Below are positions 43,405 through 51,548 of a stretch of DNA of 64,000 nt, one piece after another (position 1 is the stretch's first letter; each line of letters opens with the position of its first letter). The DNA lies in assembly GCA_963992225.1 (NCBI GenBank), contig CAXDTK010000001.1, positions 1 through 64,000 of the forward strand, given 5' to 3'. Origin of the DNA: Pelomonas sp963992225. GTDB taxonomy: Bacteria; Pseudomonadota; Gammaproteobacteria; Burkholderiales; Burkholderiaceae_C. Under the pieces are notes generated by a model. That model worked only from the letters and a program-made list of their open reading frames with translations. It did no database searches and was not told where the DNA came from. The position numbers and the translations under genes are program-made.

Positions 43405-44271
43405 ATGCAGGTGGTTTCGATCATTTCGACCAAGGGCGGCGTGGGCAAGACCACGACGGCGGCCAACCTGGGCGGCTTCGCGGCCGACTCCGGGCTGCGC
43501 GTGCTGCTGCTGGACCTGGACGTGCAGCCCACGCTGTCGAGCTACTTCACGCTGACCGAACGTGCGCCGGCCGGCATCTACGAGATGCTGGCCTACAACG
43601 AGCAGCGCGCCGAGCAACTGGTGTCGCACACCGCCATCGCCGGGCTGGACCTGGTGCTGTCGAACGACGACCGCGGCGAATTGAACACGCTGCTGCTGCA
43701 TGCGCCGGACGGCAGACTGCGACTGCGTCACCTGGTGCCCACGCTCGCGCCGCGCTACGACCTGCTGCTGATCGACACCCAGGGCGCGCGCAGCGTGTTG
43801 CTCGAAATGGCGGTACTGGCCTCGGATCTGGCACTGTCGCCGGTGACGCCGGAAATCCTCGCGGCACGCGAGCTGCGCCGCGGCACCTTGCAGCTCATCG
43901 AGGACATCGCGCCGTACCGGCACCTCGGCATTGAGCCACCGCCGCTGCATCTGCTCATCAACCGCGTGCATTCGGTGTCATCCAACGCGCGGCTGATCCA
44001 GCAGGCGCTGCGGCAGGTGTTCCAGGGACAGTCCGGCGTGCGTGTGCTCGACACCGACGTGCCGGCTATCGAGGCCTATCCGCGCGCTGCCACGCAGGGC
44101 CTGCCGGTGCATCGGGTGGAGTACCGCCAGCCGGCGGGCCGCTCCGCCCCCGCGGCGCTGGACACCATGCGCGCGCTGGCCGGCGAGCTGTTTCCGGCGT
44201 GGCATGAGCGCTTCGCGCTCGTCACCGGCCGAGGCAGCACAGGAGGCGTCGGCCGTGGCCAGCGAGCATGA
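43405..44271 (+). CDS. parA: ParA-family partition ATPase
   Basis: 288 residues. The deviant Walker A is STKGGVGKTTTAANL and the Walker A' is LLLDLDVQPTLSS, followed by DLLLIDTQGA (Walker B). The start at 43405 (MQVVSII) has GGGAGA 7 nt upstream; an ATG at 43381 is possible but less typical. It would position or stabilise the excised, replicating ICE together with the ParB-like protein. The end overlaps the next gene by 17 bp. Confidence 0.94.
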   Translation: MQVVSIISTKGGVGKTTTAANLGGFAADSGLRVLLLDLDVQPTLSSYFTLTERAPAGIYEMLAYNEQRAEQLVSHTAIAGLDLVLSNDDRGELNTLLLHAPDGRLRLRHLVPTLAPRYDLLLIDTQGARSVLLEMAVLASDLALSPVTPEILAARELRRGTLQLIEDIAPYRHLGIEPPPLHLLINRVHSVSSNARLIQQALRQVFQGQSGVRVLDTDVPAIEAYPRAATQGLPVHRVEYRQPAGRSAPAALDTMRALAGELFPAWHERFALVTGRGSTGGVGRGQRA

Positions 44272-44512
44272 ACTGGCCCGCGGCCACAAGCGGCTGCGAG
44301 TGCTGATCGAGTTTGCCCTGAGCGAAGGATGGAAGGTGGTGCGCACCCGTGGCGGGCACCTGTTGTTCACGAAGCCGGGCTGCGCGCCGATCTACACCAG
44401 CTCGATGGCGAGCGACCACCGCGCCGAGCGCAATGCCCGTGCGCAGCTTCGCCGCGCCGACCGCCAGGCGCAGGCTGCCGAGGCATCGCCGCAGGAGAAC
44501 GGCCATGGCTGA
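44255..44512 (+). CDS. HicA-like small protein in the par operon (shi position)
   Basis: 85 residues from a GTG at 44255 preceded by AGGAGG. The segment FALSEGWKVVRTRGGHLLFTKPG has the layout of HicA/YcfA double-stranded-RNA-binding domains, including the catalytic-type His. The C-terminal third is a basic helix. No HicB-type antitoxin is adjacent. It overlaps parA and parB and matches the small gene called shi in ICEclc by place. A toxin role is uncertain; RNA binding is more conservative. Confidence 0.65.
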   Translation: MASEHELARGHKRLRVLIEFALSEGWKVVRTRGGHLLFTKPGCAPIYTSSMASDHRAERNARAQLRRADRQAQAAEASPQENGHG

Positions 44513-46184
44513 CATGACGCCGGACGACATGGCCGCCAAGCTGCTGGCCTCGGGCTTCGAGCGCAGCGGCCCTTCTGCCGCGGCCCTGACCGACCCCATC
44601 GCCGACACGCCGATGGTCGTAACGCTGGACCAGTTACGCTCCTATGACCATGACCCGCGCGTGACGCGCAACCCAGCCTACGAGGACATCAAGGCGTCGA
44701 TCCGCGAGCGCGGGCTGGACGCGCCGCCTGCCATCACGCGCCGGCCCGGCGAGCCGCACTACATCATCCGCAACGGCGGCAACACGCGCCTGGCTATCCT
44801 GCGCGAGCTGTGGAGCGAGACGAAGGACGAACGCTTCTTCCGCATCTCCTGCCTGTTCCGCCCTTGGCCGCAGCGCGGCGAGGTGGTGATGCTCACCGGC
44901 CACCTGGCCGAGAACGAGCTGCGCGGGGGCTTGAGTTTCATCGAGCGGGCCTTGGGCGTGGAGAAGGCACGCGAGTTCTACGAGCAGGAGATGGGGCGGG
45001 ACAGCGGCCAGCCACTGTCGCAGAGCGAGCTGGCGCGGCGGCTCACGGCCGATGGCTTCCCGCTGCCGCAGTCGCACATCAGCCGCATGCAGGACGCGGT
45101 GCACTACCTGCTGCCGGCGATCCCGAACCTGTTGTACGGCGGGCTGGGGCGGCACCAGGTCGAGCGGCTCGCGGTGCTGCGCAAGGCCTGCGAGCGCACC
45201 TGGGAGCGGCGTGCGCTGGGCCGCAGCCTGTCGATGGACTTCGCCGCGCTGTTCCAGGACGTGCTCGCGCAGTTCGACACGCAGCCGGACGACTTCTCAC
45301 CCCAGCGCGTGCAGGACGAGCTGGTAGGCCAGATGGCCGAGCTGCTGGAAGCGGACTACGACACGCTGGCCCTGGAGATCGACGACACGGAGAGCCGGCA
45401 ACGTGCGCTGACCAGCGATCCGGCGCCGCCAGCGGCAGCACGACCTGCGGCGCCGACCGCACCTGCCCCCGAGCTGCGGCAACCTTCATCGGCTTCGTCG
45501 CCGGCTGGTCCTTCAGTGCAGTCGTCGGAGCCTCGTGCGTCCGTGCCGGCAGGTACTGGCAAGGCAGCACTGGCCGTTGGCGCCGAAGGCACGCAGCAGA
45601 ACGAGCAGCACGACGAGCGCCTGCAGGGCCACATCGTGTCGCCGGCGCCGACCACCGAACGCCTGCAATCCATCCAGCGCATGGTCGCCGACCAGATGGG
45701 CGACAAGCTGCCCGACTTCGAGGCTGACGCGTTGCGCGCGATTCCCGTCCAGGCGGGCGGGCTCTACCCCATCTCGGACGTCTGGTACATCGAGCCGGGC
45801 CTGGACGTACCGGATCGGCTGCGCGTGCACATCGCGCAGTTCGCGCGCGAGATCGCCGAGGAAGCCAGCGTGGCCGAACAGGTCGAGCCTAGCGACGCCG
45901 GCATCGGCTTCGCCTGCGTGACGCCGCCAGCTGCGCGCGCGATGCCGCCGTTTGCGCGGGCGGTGCTGACGCTGCTGCAGGCGCTGTGCGCCGCACGTGC
46001 CGCAGCCGGACTCGATCGCGCCCGGCTCGCCGATGATCTGGCGCCCTTGCTGTATGGCGGCGGCGCCTACCCTCGCCTGAGCGATGCCGGGCTGGTCAAA
46101 CTGTTCCGGCTGCTGCGCCTGGCGCGTCGGCTTCTGGATCTGGAAGCCGGCGCGGGCGCCAGCGCTTCCGGCCACGGCGCCTGA
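44505..46184 (+). CDS. ParB-domain protein of the ICE
   Basis: 559 residues. The ParB/sulfiredoxin N-terminal domain is recognisable as PRVTRNPAYEDIKASIRERG, RNGGNTRLAILRELW and GHLAENELRGGLSFIE. An HTH segment follows (LSQSELARRLTADGFPLPQSHISRM), then a long Ala/Pro-rich linker (about 320-390) and a distinct C-terminal domain. The length is twice that of a chromosomal ParB. In ICEclc the corresponding gene is part of the BisD/BisC activation switch, so it may be an activator rather than a partition factor. Confidence 0.85.
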   Translation: MADMTPDDMAAKLLASGFERSGPSAAALTDPIADTPMVVTLDQLRSYDHDPRVTRNPAYEDIKASIRERGLDAPPAITRRPGEPHYIIRNGGNTRLAILRELWSETKDERFFRISCLFRPWPQRGEVVMLTGHLAENELRGGLSFIERALGVEKAREFYEQEMGRDSGQPLSQSELARRLTADGFPLPQSHISRMQDAVHYLLPAIPNLLYGGLGRHQVERLAVLRKACERTWERRALGRSLSMDFAALFQDVLAQFDTQPDDFSPQRVQDELVGQMAELLEADYDTLALEIDDTESRQRALTSDPAPPAAARPAAPTAPAPELRQPSSASSPAGPSVQSSEPRASVPAGTGKAALAVGAEGTQQNEQHDERLQGHIVSPAPTTERLQSIQRMVADQMGDKLPDFEADALRAIPVQAGGLYPISDVWYIEPGLDVPDRLRVHIAQFAREIAEEASVAEQVEPSDAGIGFACVTPPAARAMPPFARAVLTLLQALCAARAAAGLDRARLADDLAPLLYGGGAYPRLSDAGLVKLFRLLRLARRLLDLEAGAGASASGHGA

Positions 46185-46197
46185 GCGGAGATCGGCC

Positions 46198-46758
46198 ATG
46201 TCGGCACCGCACCCGCTCAACCAGGCCGTAATCGCGCAGGCGCTGCACGACCTGCGCAACGGGCAACTACGACGCTGCAAAGCGATGGGCTTCGGCGAGG
46301 AAGAACTCGATGCGCTGAAGCATCCCGAACTCGTGAGCATGCTGGTCAACGCCACTGTCTCGTGGTGCTCGGTGTCGGTCAATCGCGAAGTGCTCAAGCG
46401 ATTGCTGAGCCAGGTGCATGATGTGGAGCGCGAGATCGCGACGGTCGACCGCATGCTGCGCCTGGGAGCCAGCACGGAGATGGTCAGCCGCTTCTACGGC
46501 CTGACGCATCAGGAGGTGGCCCTGCGCCGCGACATCCTCGGCCTGCCCAAGCGCAAGGGGCGCCATCCGGTGCTGGACGAGGCGCAGGACACGGCGCTAT
46601 GGAAGCAGTGGAAGGCTGGCGTCACGGAGCGCGGCATCGCGCTGGACGACGAGATGGCGATGCTGGCGCTGACCATGGACCTGGCCGAGACCCTGAGCCT
46701 GCCGATGTCGGTGATCTGGTCGGCGATACGCAACTGGATCGACCAGGGGCTGGTATAG
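46198..46758 (+). CDS. DUF2857 protein (possible BisC counterpart)
   Basis: 186 residues, DUF2857. It is mostly helical with a HTH-like stretch (LGASTEMVSRFYGLTHQEVALRRDILGLP) resembling FlhC-type regulators. The position directly after the ParB-like gene matches the BisC half of the ICEclc activator complex, which is FlhC-like. The functional claim is from family knowledge and order only. Confidence 0.8.
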   Translation: MSAPHPLNQAVIAQALHDLRNGQLRRCKAMGFGEEELDALKHPELVSMLVNATVSWCSVSVNREVLKRLLSQVHDVEREIATVDRMLRLGASTEMVSRFYGLTHQEVALRRDILGLPKRKGRHPVLDEAQDTALWKQWKAGVTERGIALDDEMAMLALTMDLAETLSLPMSVIWSAIRNWIDQGLV

Positions 46759-46761
46759 GCC

Positions 46762-47988
46762 ATGGCGACCGGCGGCGCACCCCGGCGCGATGGCCCTGTG
46801 GCGCTGTCGGCGCTGTTCGACGATGCGCTGCGGGAACTGGTGCCACCCGCACCGCCGGCTGCACGCGGCAACGCCCCTACGTCGCCGGCCGCGCCGGTCA
46901 GCGACGGCTTTCTCTACAGCGGCAACCGGCATGAGAGCGTGCCGCGCGCGCTGTTCCTCGACCGGCGCCTGACGCCACTGGAGCGCAATGCCTGGCAGGT
47001 GTTCCGCCTGCAGCTCCAGAGCGACGGTGTGACGGCGTTCCCGACCTACGACCAGCTCCGGCCCTATCTCGCGTCGATGCCTTGTGCGGCGCAGGCCTCG
47101 CACGAGACCGTGGCTCGCGCCCTGACGCTGCTGCGGCTGACGCGCTGGCTGAGCCTGGTGCGACGACGCCGCGACCCGAAGACCGGGCGCATCCTGGGAA
47201 ATCTCTACGTGCTGCACGACGAACCGCTGACGCCCTTCGAGGCGATGCAGCTCGACCCCGACTACCTCGGCCTGGTCAGCCAAGCGCTGACCCATGCCGC
47301 GAAGGCGGTGCAGATCGTCGGCGCGAACACCCTGCGCGAGATCGCCGAAGACCCGATGCTCAATGGCCGCACGCTGCCCACGCGCTTGCAGGTGCTGGCA
47401 CAGCGCATGGCACGCAACGAATGGGCCGATGCGAGTTGTCCACAAGAGCCTGTGGATCACGATTCCGAAGAAGGCCAGGGCGGCCTACTTCGGAATCTCG
47501 ATGGCCCGTCTTCGGATTCCGAAGCAGGGCCGAAGCCCGCGCCAGACGGCTCACTTCGGAATCCGAAGGAGGACCGTACTGTACGTATGGATCGTATAAA
47601 TCAAGTACGTACAGTACCGCGCGCGAAAGCGCTGCAGCACTTGCGCCTGCCCGAGCGTCTGCTGCGATTGAAGGACGAGCAGCAGAGCGGCGCGCTCGTG
47701 GCTTTGCAGCAGGTGGACGAGCCCCTTCGGCAGGCGGTGCTGGACGAATGGGATGCGCGTTGCCGCAACAGCGCGGTGCGCAACCCGGCCGGCTATCTGT
47801 TCGGCATCATCCAGAAGGCGATCCGCGGGGAGTTCAAGGCCTGGGCAGGTGACAACGGCGCAGCGCCACAAGTCGCTCGAACACCTGCGCCGGCACACGC
47901 CACACCTGCTGCCGAGTCCCGTCCCGCCGATCCCGAGGTGGCGCGCGCCTACCTGGCACAGATTCGATCCAACCTCCGCCGCCCTTGA
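46762..47988 (+). CDS. STY4528-family ICE replication protein
   Basis: 408 residues of the pathogenicity-island/ICE replication family STY4528. The N-terminal half has GNRHESVPRALFLDRRLTPLERNAWQVF and a winged-helix-like stretch (SHETVARALTLLRLTRWLSLVRRRR). The part encoded at 47440-47620 is low-complexity, and the DNA there carries origin-like repeats (see 47461 and 47576). The C-terminus resumes conserved (NSAVRNPAGYLFGIIQKAIRGEFKAW). It is 3 bp after DUF2857. Confidence 0.88.
   Translation: MATGGAPRRDGPVALSALFDDALRELVPPAPPAARGNAPTSPAAPVSDGFLYSGNRHESVPRALFLDRRLTPLERNAWQVFRLQLQSDGVTAFPTYDQLRPYLASMPCAAQASHETVARALTLLRLTRWLSLVRRRRDPKTGRILGNLYVLHDEPLTPFEAMQLDPDYLGLVSQALTHAAKAVQIVGANTLREIAEDPMLNGRTLPTRLQVLAQRMARNEWADASCPQEPVDHDSEEGQGGLLRNLDGPSSDSEAGPKPAPDGSLRNPKEDRTVRMDRINQVRTVPRAKALQHLRLPERLLRLKDEQQSGALVALQQVDEPLRQAVLDEWDARCRNSAVRNPAGYLFGIIQKAIRGEFKAWAGDNGAAPQVARTPAPAHATPAAESRPADPEVARAYLAQIRSNLRRP
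47461..47568. repeat. Four CTTCGGAWTCCGAAG-type repeats inside the rep gene
   Basis: GATTCCGAAG (47461) faces CTTCGGAATC (47488), with an inner AGGCC/GGCCT stem. CTTCGGATTCCGAAG (47510-47524) and CTTCGGAATCCGAAG (47554-47568) are near-perfect palindromes. Four sites in 108 bp in a linker-coding part of a replication gene resemble iterons. Confidence 0.85.
47576..47617. repeat. 12-bp perfect inverted repeat around an AT-rich spacer (candidate origin)
   Basis: GTACTGTACGTA (47576-47587) and TACGTACAGTAC (47606-47617) are exact inverse copies around 18 bp containing CGTATAAATC. It is directly downstream of the iteron-like set and inside the rep gene. A replication or nicking origin is inferred. 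Confidence 0.75.
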
Positions 47989-47997
47989 CCGTCTGGG

Positions 47998-48014
47998 CTA
48001 TCCCCAGGGGATAG
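47998..48014. repeat. Palindrome CTATCCCCAGGGGATAG, copy 1
   Basis: An 8+1+8 palindrome 10 bp after the rep stop. Identical copies occur at 49362 and 51321, all in gaps between genes. Confidence 0.9.
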
Positions 48015-48047
48015 TTGGGACAGCCCCTCTTCCGCAAGTCCGTCCCG

Positions 48048-49262
48048 TCAATCTGCTTCCACCTCTCCCGAGGATTCACCCCAATAGGCGTAGTTGAACA
48101 GTGCATCCAATTCCGTGAAGTCGGCCAGGCCCAGCGCCTGTCGCACCTCCTCGGCATGCTGGCAATACCTTGCGTAGTCGTCGGGACCGACGTTTTGCTT
48201 GTTTGGATGTAGGGGATATGCCCTGATCCCGGCCAATGCCAGCCCCGACACCGCGTTTTGGTTCATCACCGCGAACCGCTTGTTGTCAAGTGCGTGCAGC
48301 ACCTCGGTCAGTAGGTTGATGCCTGCTCGCGGGATGTGCTCGAAGTGCGCATGAAGAACTGCGAAGGCGTCTCCAGGTGGGAGAGTGCCTTGGCCCACGA
48401 TGTCTCTTACCGCTGCGACGAACTGACCTGGATGCTCCGCGATTCGGTTCTTGCCGCGATGCAAGCCACCCGAATGGAGCAGGCCGATCAACGTTTCAAA
48501 TCGGGCCAGGAACCCTTGACTCGTATTCCCACGCGCGACGGCCCATTCCTCCAACATCCGCCTTGCCTGGCGAAGGTTGCCCTTTCGTAGGGCTTTCTGT
48601 TCCGTGAAGCCATGTTCTGAATCGTCGCTTTTCATCAACTCCAGAATGCCGGCCAACGTCGTGAAGTTCGGGCCAATCGCGCTGCTTGCCTTCTGCGCAC
48701 GCTTCTTGGCCACCTTTCGGAAGATGTCGTGGATGACGTACTCCCGTTCATAGGCGTCAATGCGGTCCCTGGTCGCCGGGACGATGATTTCGTCATCGAT
48801 CAGAGCGTCGAAATGCTGAGTGACCGAGGCCATCAGCGTGTCGCTCGTGCCCTCGACCAAGGCTGATGCCTCATAGTTGGCGTAGAGGCCTCCTTGTGTG
48901 AAATTGGCCGATCCGACGATCACCGAGCATCCCTTGCTGTGCTGAAAGGCGTAGATCTTCGGATGGAATGTCTCGCTGGAATCACTGAGGTACAGCTTGA
49001 GCGCGTGTTCTTTGGTCAGCTCCAGCAGCTTTCGGAGCACGACGGGCTCGGTCAGATAGAAGTCGAGGCCGATTGCAAATCGGGCTTCCAGTCCGCGCTC
49101 AAGCGCCTTGCGCAGTGACTTCAGCAGCCCGTTCAGGGCCGATGCCTTCGCAAAGGCCACCAAGCATTCCAGGCGCTCCGCCTGCTTCAGCAGTTTCACG
49201 AGCTTGTCGCCGTGCCCGCGTTCCTCGTTCACCAGCAGTTGAACGGCGGTCTCATCCTTCAT
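48048..49262 (-). CDS. Phospholipase-D-type nuclease (possible restriction or defence protein)
   Basis: 404 residues with one PLD domain: TFHPKIYAFQHSKGCSVIVGSANFTQGGL (HxK with GSANFT) near residues 108-136. This is like NgoFVII/BfiI-type nucleases and PLD domains of helicase-associated proteins. The C-terminal 200 residues are unassigned. It is the only gene on the - strand in this part of the ICE backbone and sits between rep and PFL_4669, flanked by two copies of the CTATCCCCAGGGGATAG palindrome. The start at 49262 has AAGGGGG upstream. A defence role is possible but unproven. Confidence 0.72.
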   Translation of the reverse strand: MKDETAVQLLVNEERGHGDKLVKLLKQAERLECLVAFAKASALNGLLKSLRKALERGLEARFAIGLDFYLTEPVVLRKLLELTKEHALKLYLSDSSETFHPKIYAFQHSKGCSVIVGSANFTQGGLYANYEASALVEGTSDTLMASVTQHFDALIDDEIIVPATRDRIDAYEREYVIHDIFRKVAKKRAQKASSAIGPNFTTLAGILELMKSDDSEHGFTEQKALRKGNLRQARRMLEEWAVARGNTSQGFLARFETLIGLLHSGGLHRGKNRIAEHPGQFVAAVRDIVGQGTLPPGDAFAVLHAHFEHIPRAGINLLTEVLHALDNKRFAVMNQNAVSGLALAGIRAYPLHPNKQNVGPDDYARYCQHAEEVRQALGLADFTELDALFNYAYWGESSGEVEAD

Positions 49263-49361
49263 CGTTTGACCCCCTTCTTGCGTGCGGCAGCCCCAAACCA
49301 GGGGCAACCAATGGCCATTGTCCAGGTCTGCCTGCAGGCTCGGTCCTCTCCTGCCAGGCAT

Positions 49362-49378
49362 CTATCCCCAGGGGATAG
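49362..49378. repeat. Palindrome CTATCCCCAGGGGATAG, copy 2
   Basis: Identical to the copies at 47998 and 51321. It lies 99 bp upstream of the PLD-nuclease start and 122 bp before the PFL_4669 ATG. Confidence 0.9.
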
Positions 49379-49470
49379 CAGACACAGATCACCTTCCAGC
49401 GACTGGAAAACCAGGAGCGGCGCGGTTGCGGTTTGTTGACTGACGCCCTTCCGGGCGATGCCGATGCTGG

Positions 49471-49495
49471 CGACTCGTTCCCTTACCGCGAGTCG
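49471..49495 (+). promoter_or_regulatory. Hairpin directly before the PFL_4669 start
   Basis: CGACTCG (49471) and CGAGTCG (49489) form a 7-bp stem whose 3' arm ends 5 nt before the ATG at 49501. No purine-rich ribosome site is visible between the stem and the start, so translation may depend on this structure. Confidence 0.6.
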
Positions 49496-49500
49496 TCACC

Positions 49501-50274
49501 ATGTCCAACGAATCCCAGCAGCCCCTGCAATTGAATCTCGGATCGCTGCGCAGCGCGATGTCACTGACGCTGCACACCCACCACGCTTCACGCATCTGGC
49601 ATGGCCGAGCGCCCGCTGAGGGCCGGCCCGGGATCATCGGCCTCAACGGCTACATCAGCGTGATGAACAAGATGAAGCGCGGGGCCGAACAGGACGATCC
49701 TTACTCGGACTGGTGGATGCTGCGCATCGAGGACAAGCTGACGCAGACCAAGGCGAGCTTGCAGGCGCTGCGCGAGCAGGTGGACCAGGCGCTGGCCGAC
49801 GTGCCACCCGCACTGTCGCTGGGCGAAAACATGAACGTGCAGCCCGTGAAGCTGCCGCTGTTCGTCAATGCGCAGCTCGGCTTCATGGCGGTGTACCTGC
49901 TGGCCGACTACGACGACCTGGCACGCAAGCTGATCCTCGCCCACCACACTGCGCTAATCGACCGCGGCACGTTGGAACGCTGGCTCAACGACGGCGCGCA
50001 CGCGCTGCGCAGCCTGTTCTCCCTGGCACAGCAGTACCGCTACGCCGGCGCGACTCGCGACGACTTCGCCTCGAAGAACGCGGTGGCGCGGGCAGCGCTG
50101 GAGAAGTTCGGCGAGCTGCCGCAGGACGTGCTCGAAGGCACGCGCCGCTCGCGCTTTGCGCCACCGATCGCGCGGCGGGCGGGCAAGCCTGGTGCAACCG
50201 CTGAGGCCGCGCCCGTCGCTGGCGCAGCCGACGTGGCGGACGACGATCTGGACGGCGAAGGCGCCAAGGCATGA
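49501..50274 (+). CDS. PFL_4669 / TIGR03761 family ICE protein
   Basis: 257 residues of the ICE-specific PFL_4669 family, found in the replication part of PFGI-1 and SPI-7 type elements. The conserved core is HHASRIWHGRAPAEGRPGIIGLNGY, then YSDWWMLRIEDKL. A low-complexity acidic C-terminus follows. The function is unknown, probably in ICE replication or single-strand handling given the neighbours DUF3158, SSB and TopB. It overlaps the next gene by ATGA. Confidence 0.9.
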   Translation: MSNESQQPLQLNLGSLRSAMSLTLHTHHASRIWHGRAPAEGRPGIIGLNGYISVMNKMKRGAEQDDPYSDWWMLRIEDKLTQTKASLQALREQVDQALADVPPALSLGENMNVQPVKLPLFVNAQLGFMAVYLLADYDDLARKLILAHHTALIDRGTLERWLNDGAHALRSLFSLAQQYRYAGATRDDFASKNAVARAALEKFGELPQDVLEGTRRSRFAPPIARRAGKPGATAEAAPVAGAADVADDDLDGEGAKA

Positions 50275-50822
50275 CGGCATCGCCTTCGACCGGCCAACCG
50301 GCGCGCTTCCTGCCGCTGGAACAGGCGGACTTCCAGCGCCTGGAACACGCGGGCTACCTAAAAGGCCTTTTACAGCCTTTTAAGGGTAAGGGGAGTCTGG
50401 AGGCCTGGGCCAGCCAGTGCACGGCGCTGCGCGATGACGTGATCGGCTTGGCGCAGCGGCGTGTGCTGCAACAGGCGCGGGCCTATCCCTTCTCGCTGCT
50501 CGATGTGCAACTGGCCCAGCAGACCACTGGCGCAGGCACGACCTTCCTGCGCTGGCGCAACCACGATCGTTCCTCGATGGGCGTGGCGCTGTGGGAGTCG
50601 CTGCTCGACCGCCCGGCAACGCCGGCCTCGCTGATCGATGACCTGTACGCGATGGAGTTGCAGCGCATCGCGCTGAACATGCAGATCAGCCTCCTTCACA
50701 CGCTGGGCCGCCAGGCCCAGGAGTGCGCCAGCAAGGCCGCGCAGGCCGAAGCGGCTTACCTGCGGCGTGTCCACGGGCATGCCGCGTCCGTTCCATCCAC
50801 CACCCCCAAGGAGTCACCATGA
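50271..50822 (+). CDS. DUF3158 family ICE protein
   Basis: 183 residues of DUF3158, always found beside PFL_4669 and an ICE SSB. Predicted mostly helical (ARFLPLEQADFQRLEHAGYLKGLL, later LYAMELQRIALNMQISLLHTLG). No enzymatic motif is visible. Start and stop both overlap neighbours by ATGA (50271, 50819), so the three genes form a tightly coupled unit. Confidence 0.88.
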   Translation: MTASPSTGQPARFLPLEQADFQRLEHAGYLKGLLQPFKGKGSLEAWASQCTALRDDVIGLAQRRVLQQARAYPFSLLDVQLAQQTTGAGTTFLRWRNHDRSSMGVALWESLLDRPATPASLIDDLYAMELQRIALNMQISLLHTLGRQAQECASKAAQAEAAYLRRVHGHAASVPSTTPKESP

Positions 50823-51268
50823 GCACGCACTTCGTCGGCGAGGGCAACATCGGTTCCGCGCCGGACTATCGCGAATTCCCCAACGGCAACGACGAGCCGC
50901 GCCGGCTACTGCGCCTGAACGTCTACTTCGACAACCCGATCCCGAAGAAGGACGGCGAGTACGAGGACCGCGGCGGGTTCTGGGCACCCGTGGAGCTGTG
51001 GCACCGCGACGCCGACCACTGGCAGACGCTGTACCAGAAGGGCATGCGGGTGCTGGTGGAAGGCCGCACCGTGAAGGACGAGTGGGAAGACGCCGACGAC
51101 AACGAGCGCACCACCTTCAAGATCGAGGCCCGGCGCATTGGCATTCTGCCGTACCGCCTCCAGGCTGTGACCCTCAGCGCCAGGACGCTGGAACCCGAGG
51201 CGGCAGTACCGCCGCCGAAGGAAACCAAGGGGACGAAGGCGCCGAAGGAAACCAAGGCCAAGGGCTGA
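50819..51268 (+). CDS. ICE single-stranded DNA-binding protein
   Basis: 149 residues with an OB-fold-like core (GEGNIGSAPDYREFPNGNDE, LRLNVYFDNPIPKKDG, RVLVEGRTVKDEW) and a charged Lys/Pro/Thr tail (KETKGTKAPKETKAKG). It differs from chromosomal SSB by lacking the acidic DDDIPF tail. It is thought to cover single-stranded ICE DNA during rolling-circle replication or transfer. It overlaps DUF3158 by ATGA. Confidence 0.85.
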   Translation: MSTHFVGEGNIGSAPDYREFPNGNDEPRRLLRLNVYFDNPIPKKDGEYEDRGGFWAPVELWHRDADHWQTLYQKGMRVLVEGRTVKDEWEDADDNERTTFKIEARRIGILPYRLQAVTLSARTLEPEAAVPPPKETKGTKAPKETKAKG

Positions 51269-51320
51269 TTCCCCCGCAGGGGGCGGCTGTAGCAACCGTC
51301 AGACGCCCGCCATGCACCAG

Positions 51321-51337
51321 CTATCCCCAGGGGATAG
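51321..51337. repeat. Palindrome CTATCCCCAGGGGATAG, copy 3
   Basis: Third identical copy, in the 280-bp gap between ssb and topB. Apart from it the gap shows only the topB leader. Confidence 0.9.
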
Positions 51338-51548
51338 CGCCAGGGTGTTCCACCGAGTTCCAGCCGCCCTCCCGAAACGACGCTCCCGCTGCGCCAGCCT
51401 TTGCGGTCAGGTCGTACCTGCTGCGGCAACGCATCGCCCGCCGTTCACAAAGCGGTGTCTATGCCGATCGGCTTCCTTGCTGCCGTCATCCGCTGGCCCG
51501 GCCAAGCTGGGGGCCATCCGATGAACCGCACACTTCCAAGGAGGCTTC

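Noticed and set aside
44255..44512. Complete HicAB toxin-antitoxin system
   Set aside because: No HicB-like partner on either side; the neighbours are parA and the ParB-like gene.
48048..49262. Naming the PLD protein a type II restriction enzyme
   Set aside because: No cognate methyltransferase is adjacent (the DUF6094 gene is 14 kb away and ICE-conserved), and the C-terminus is not assignable. Kept as a PLD-type nuclease.
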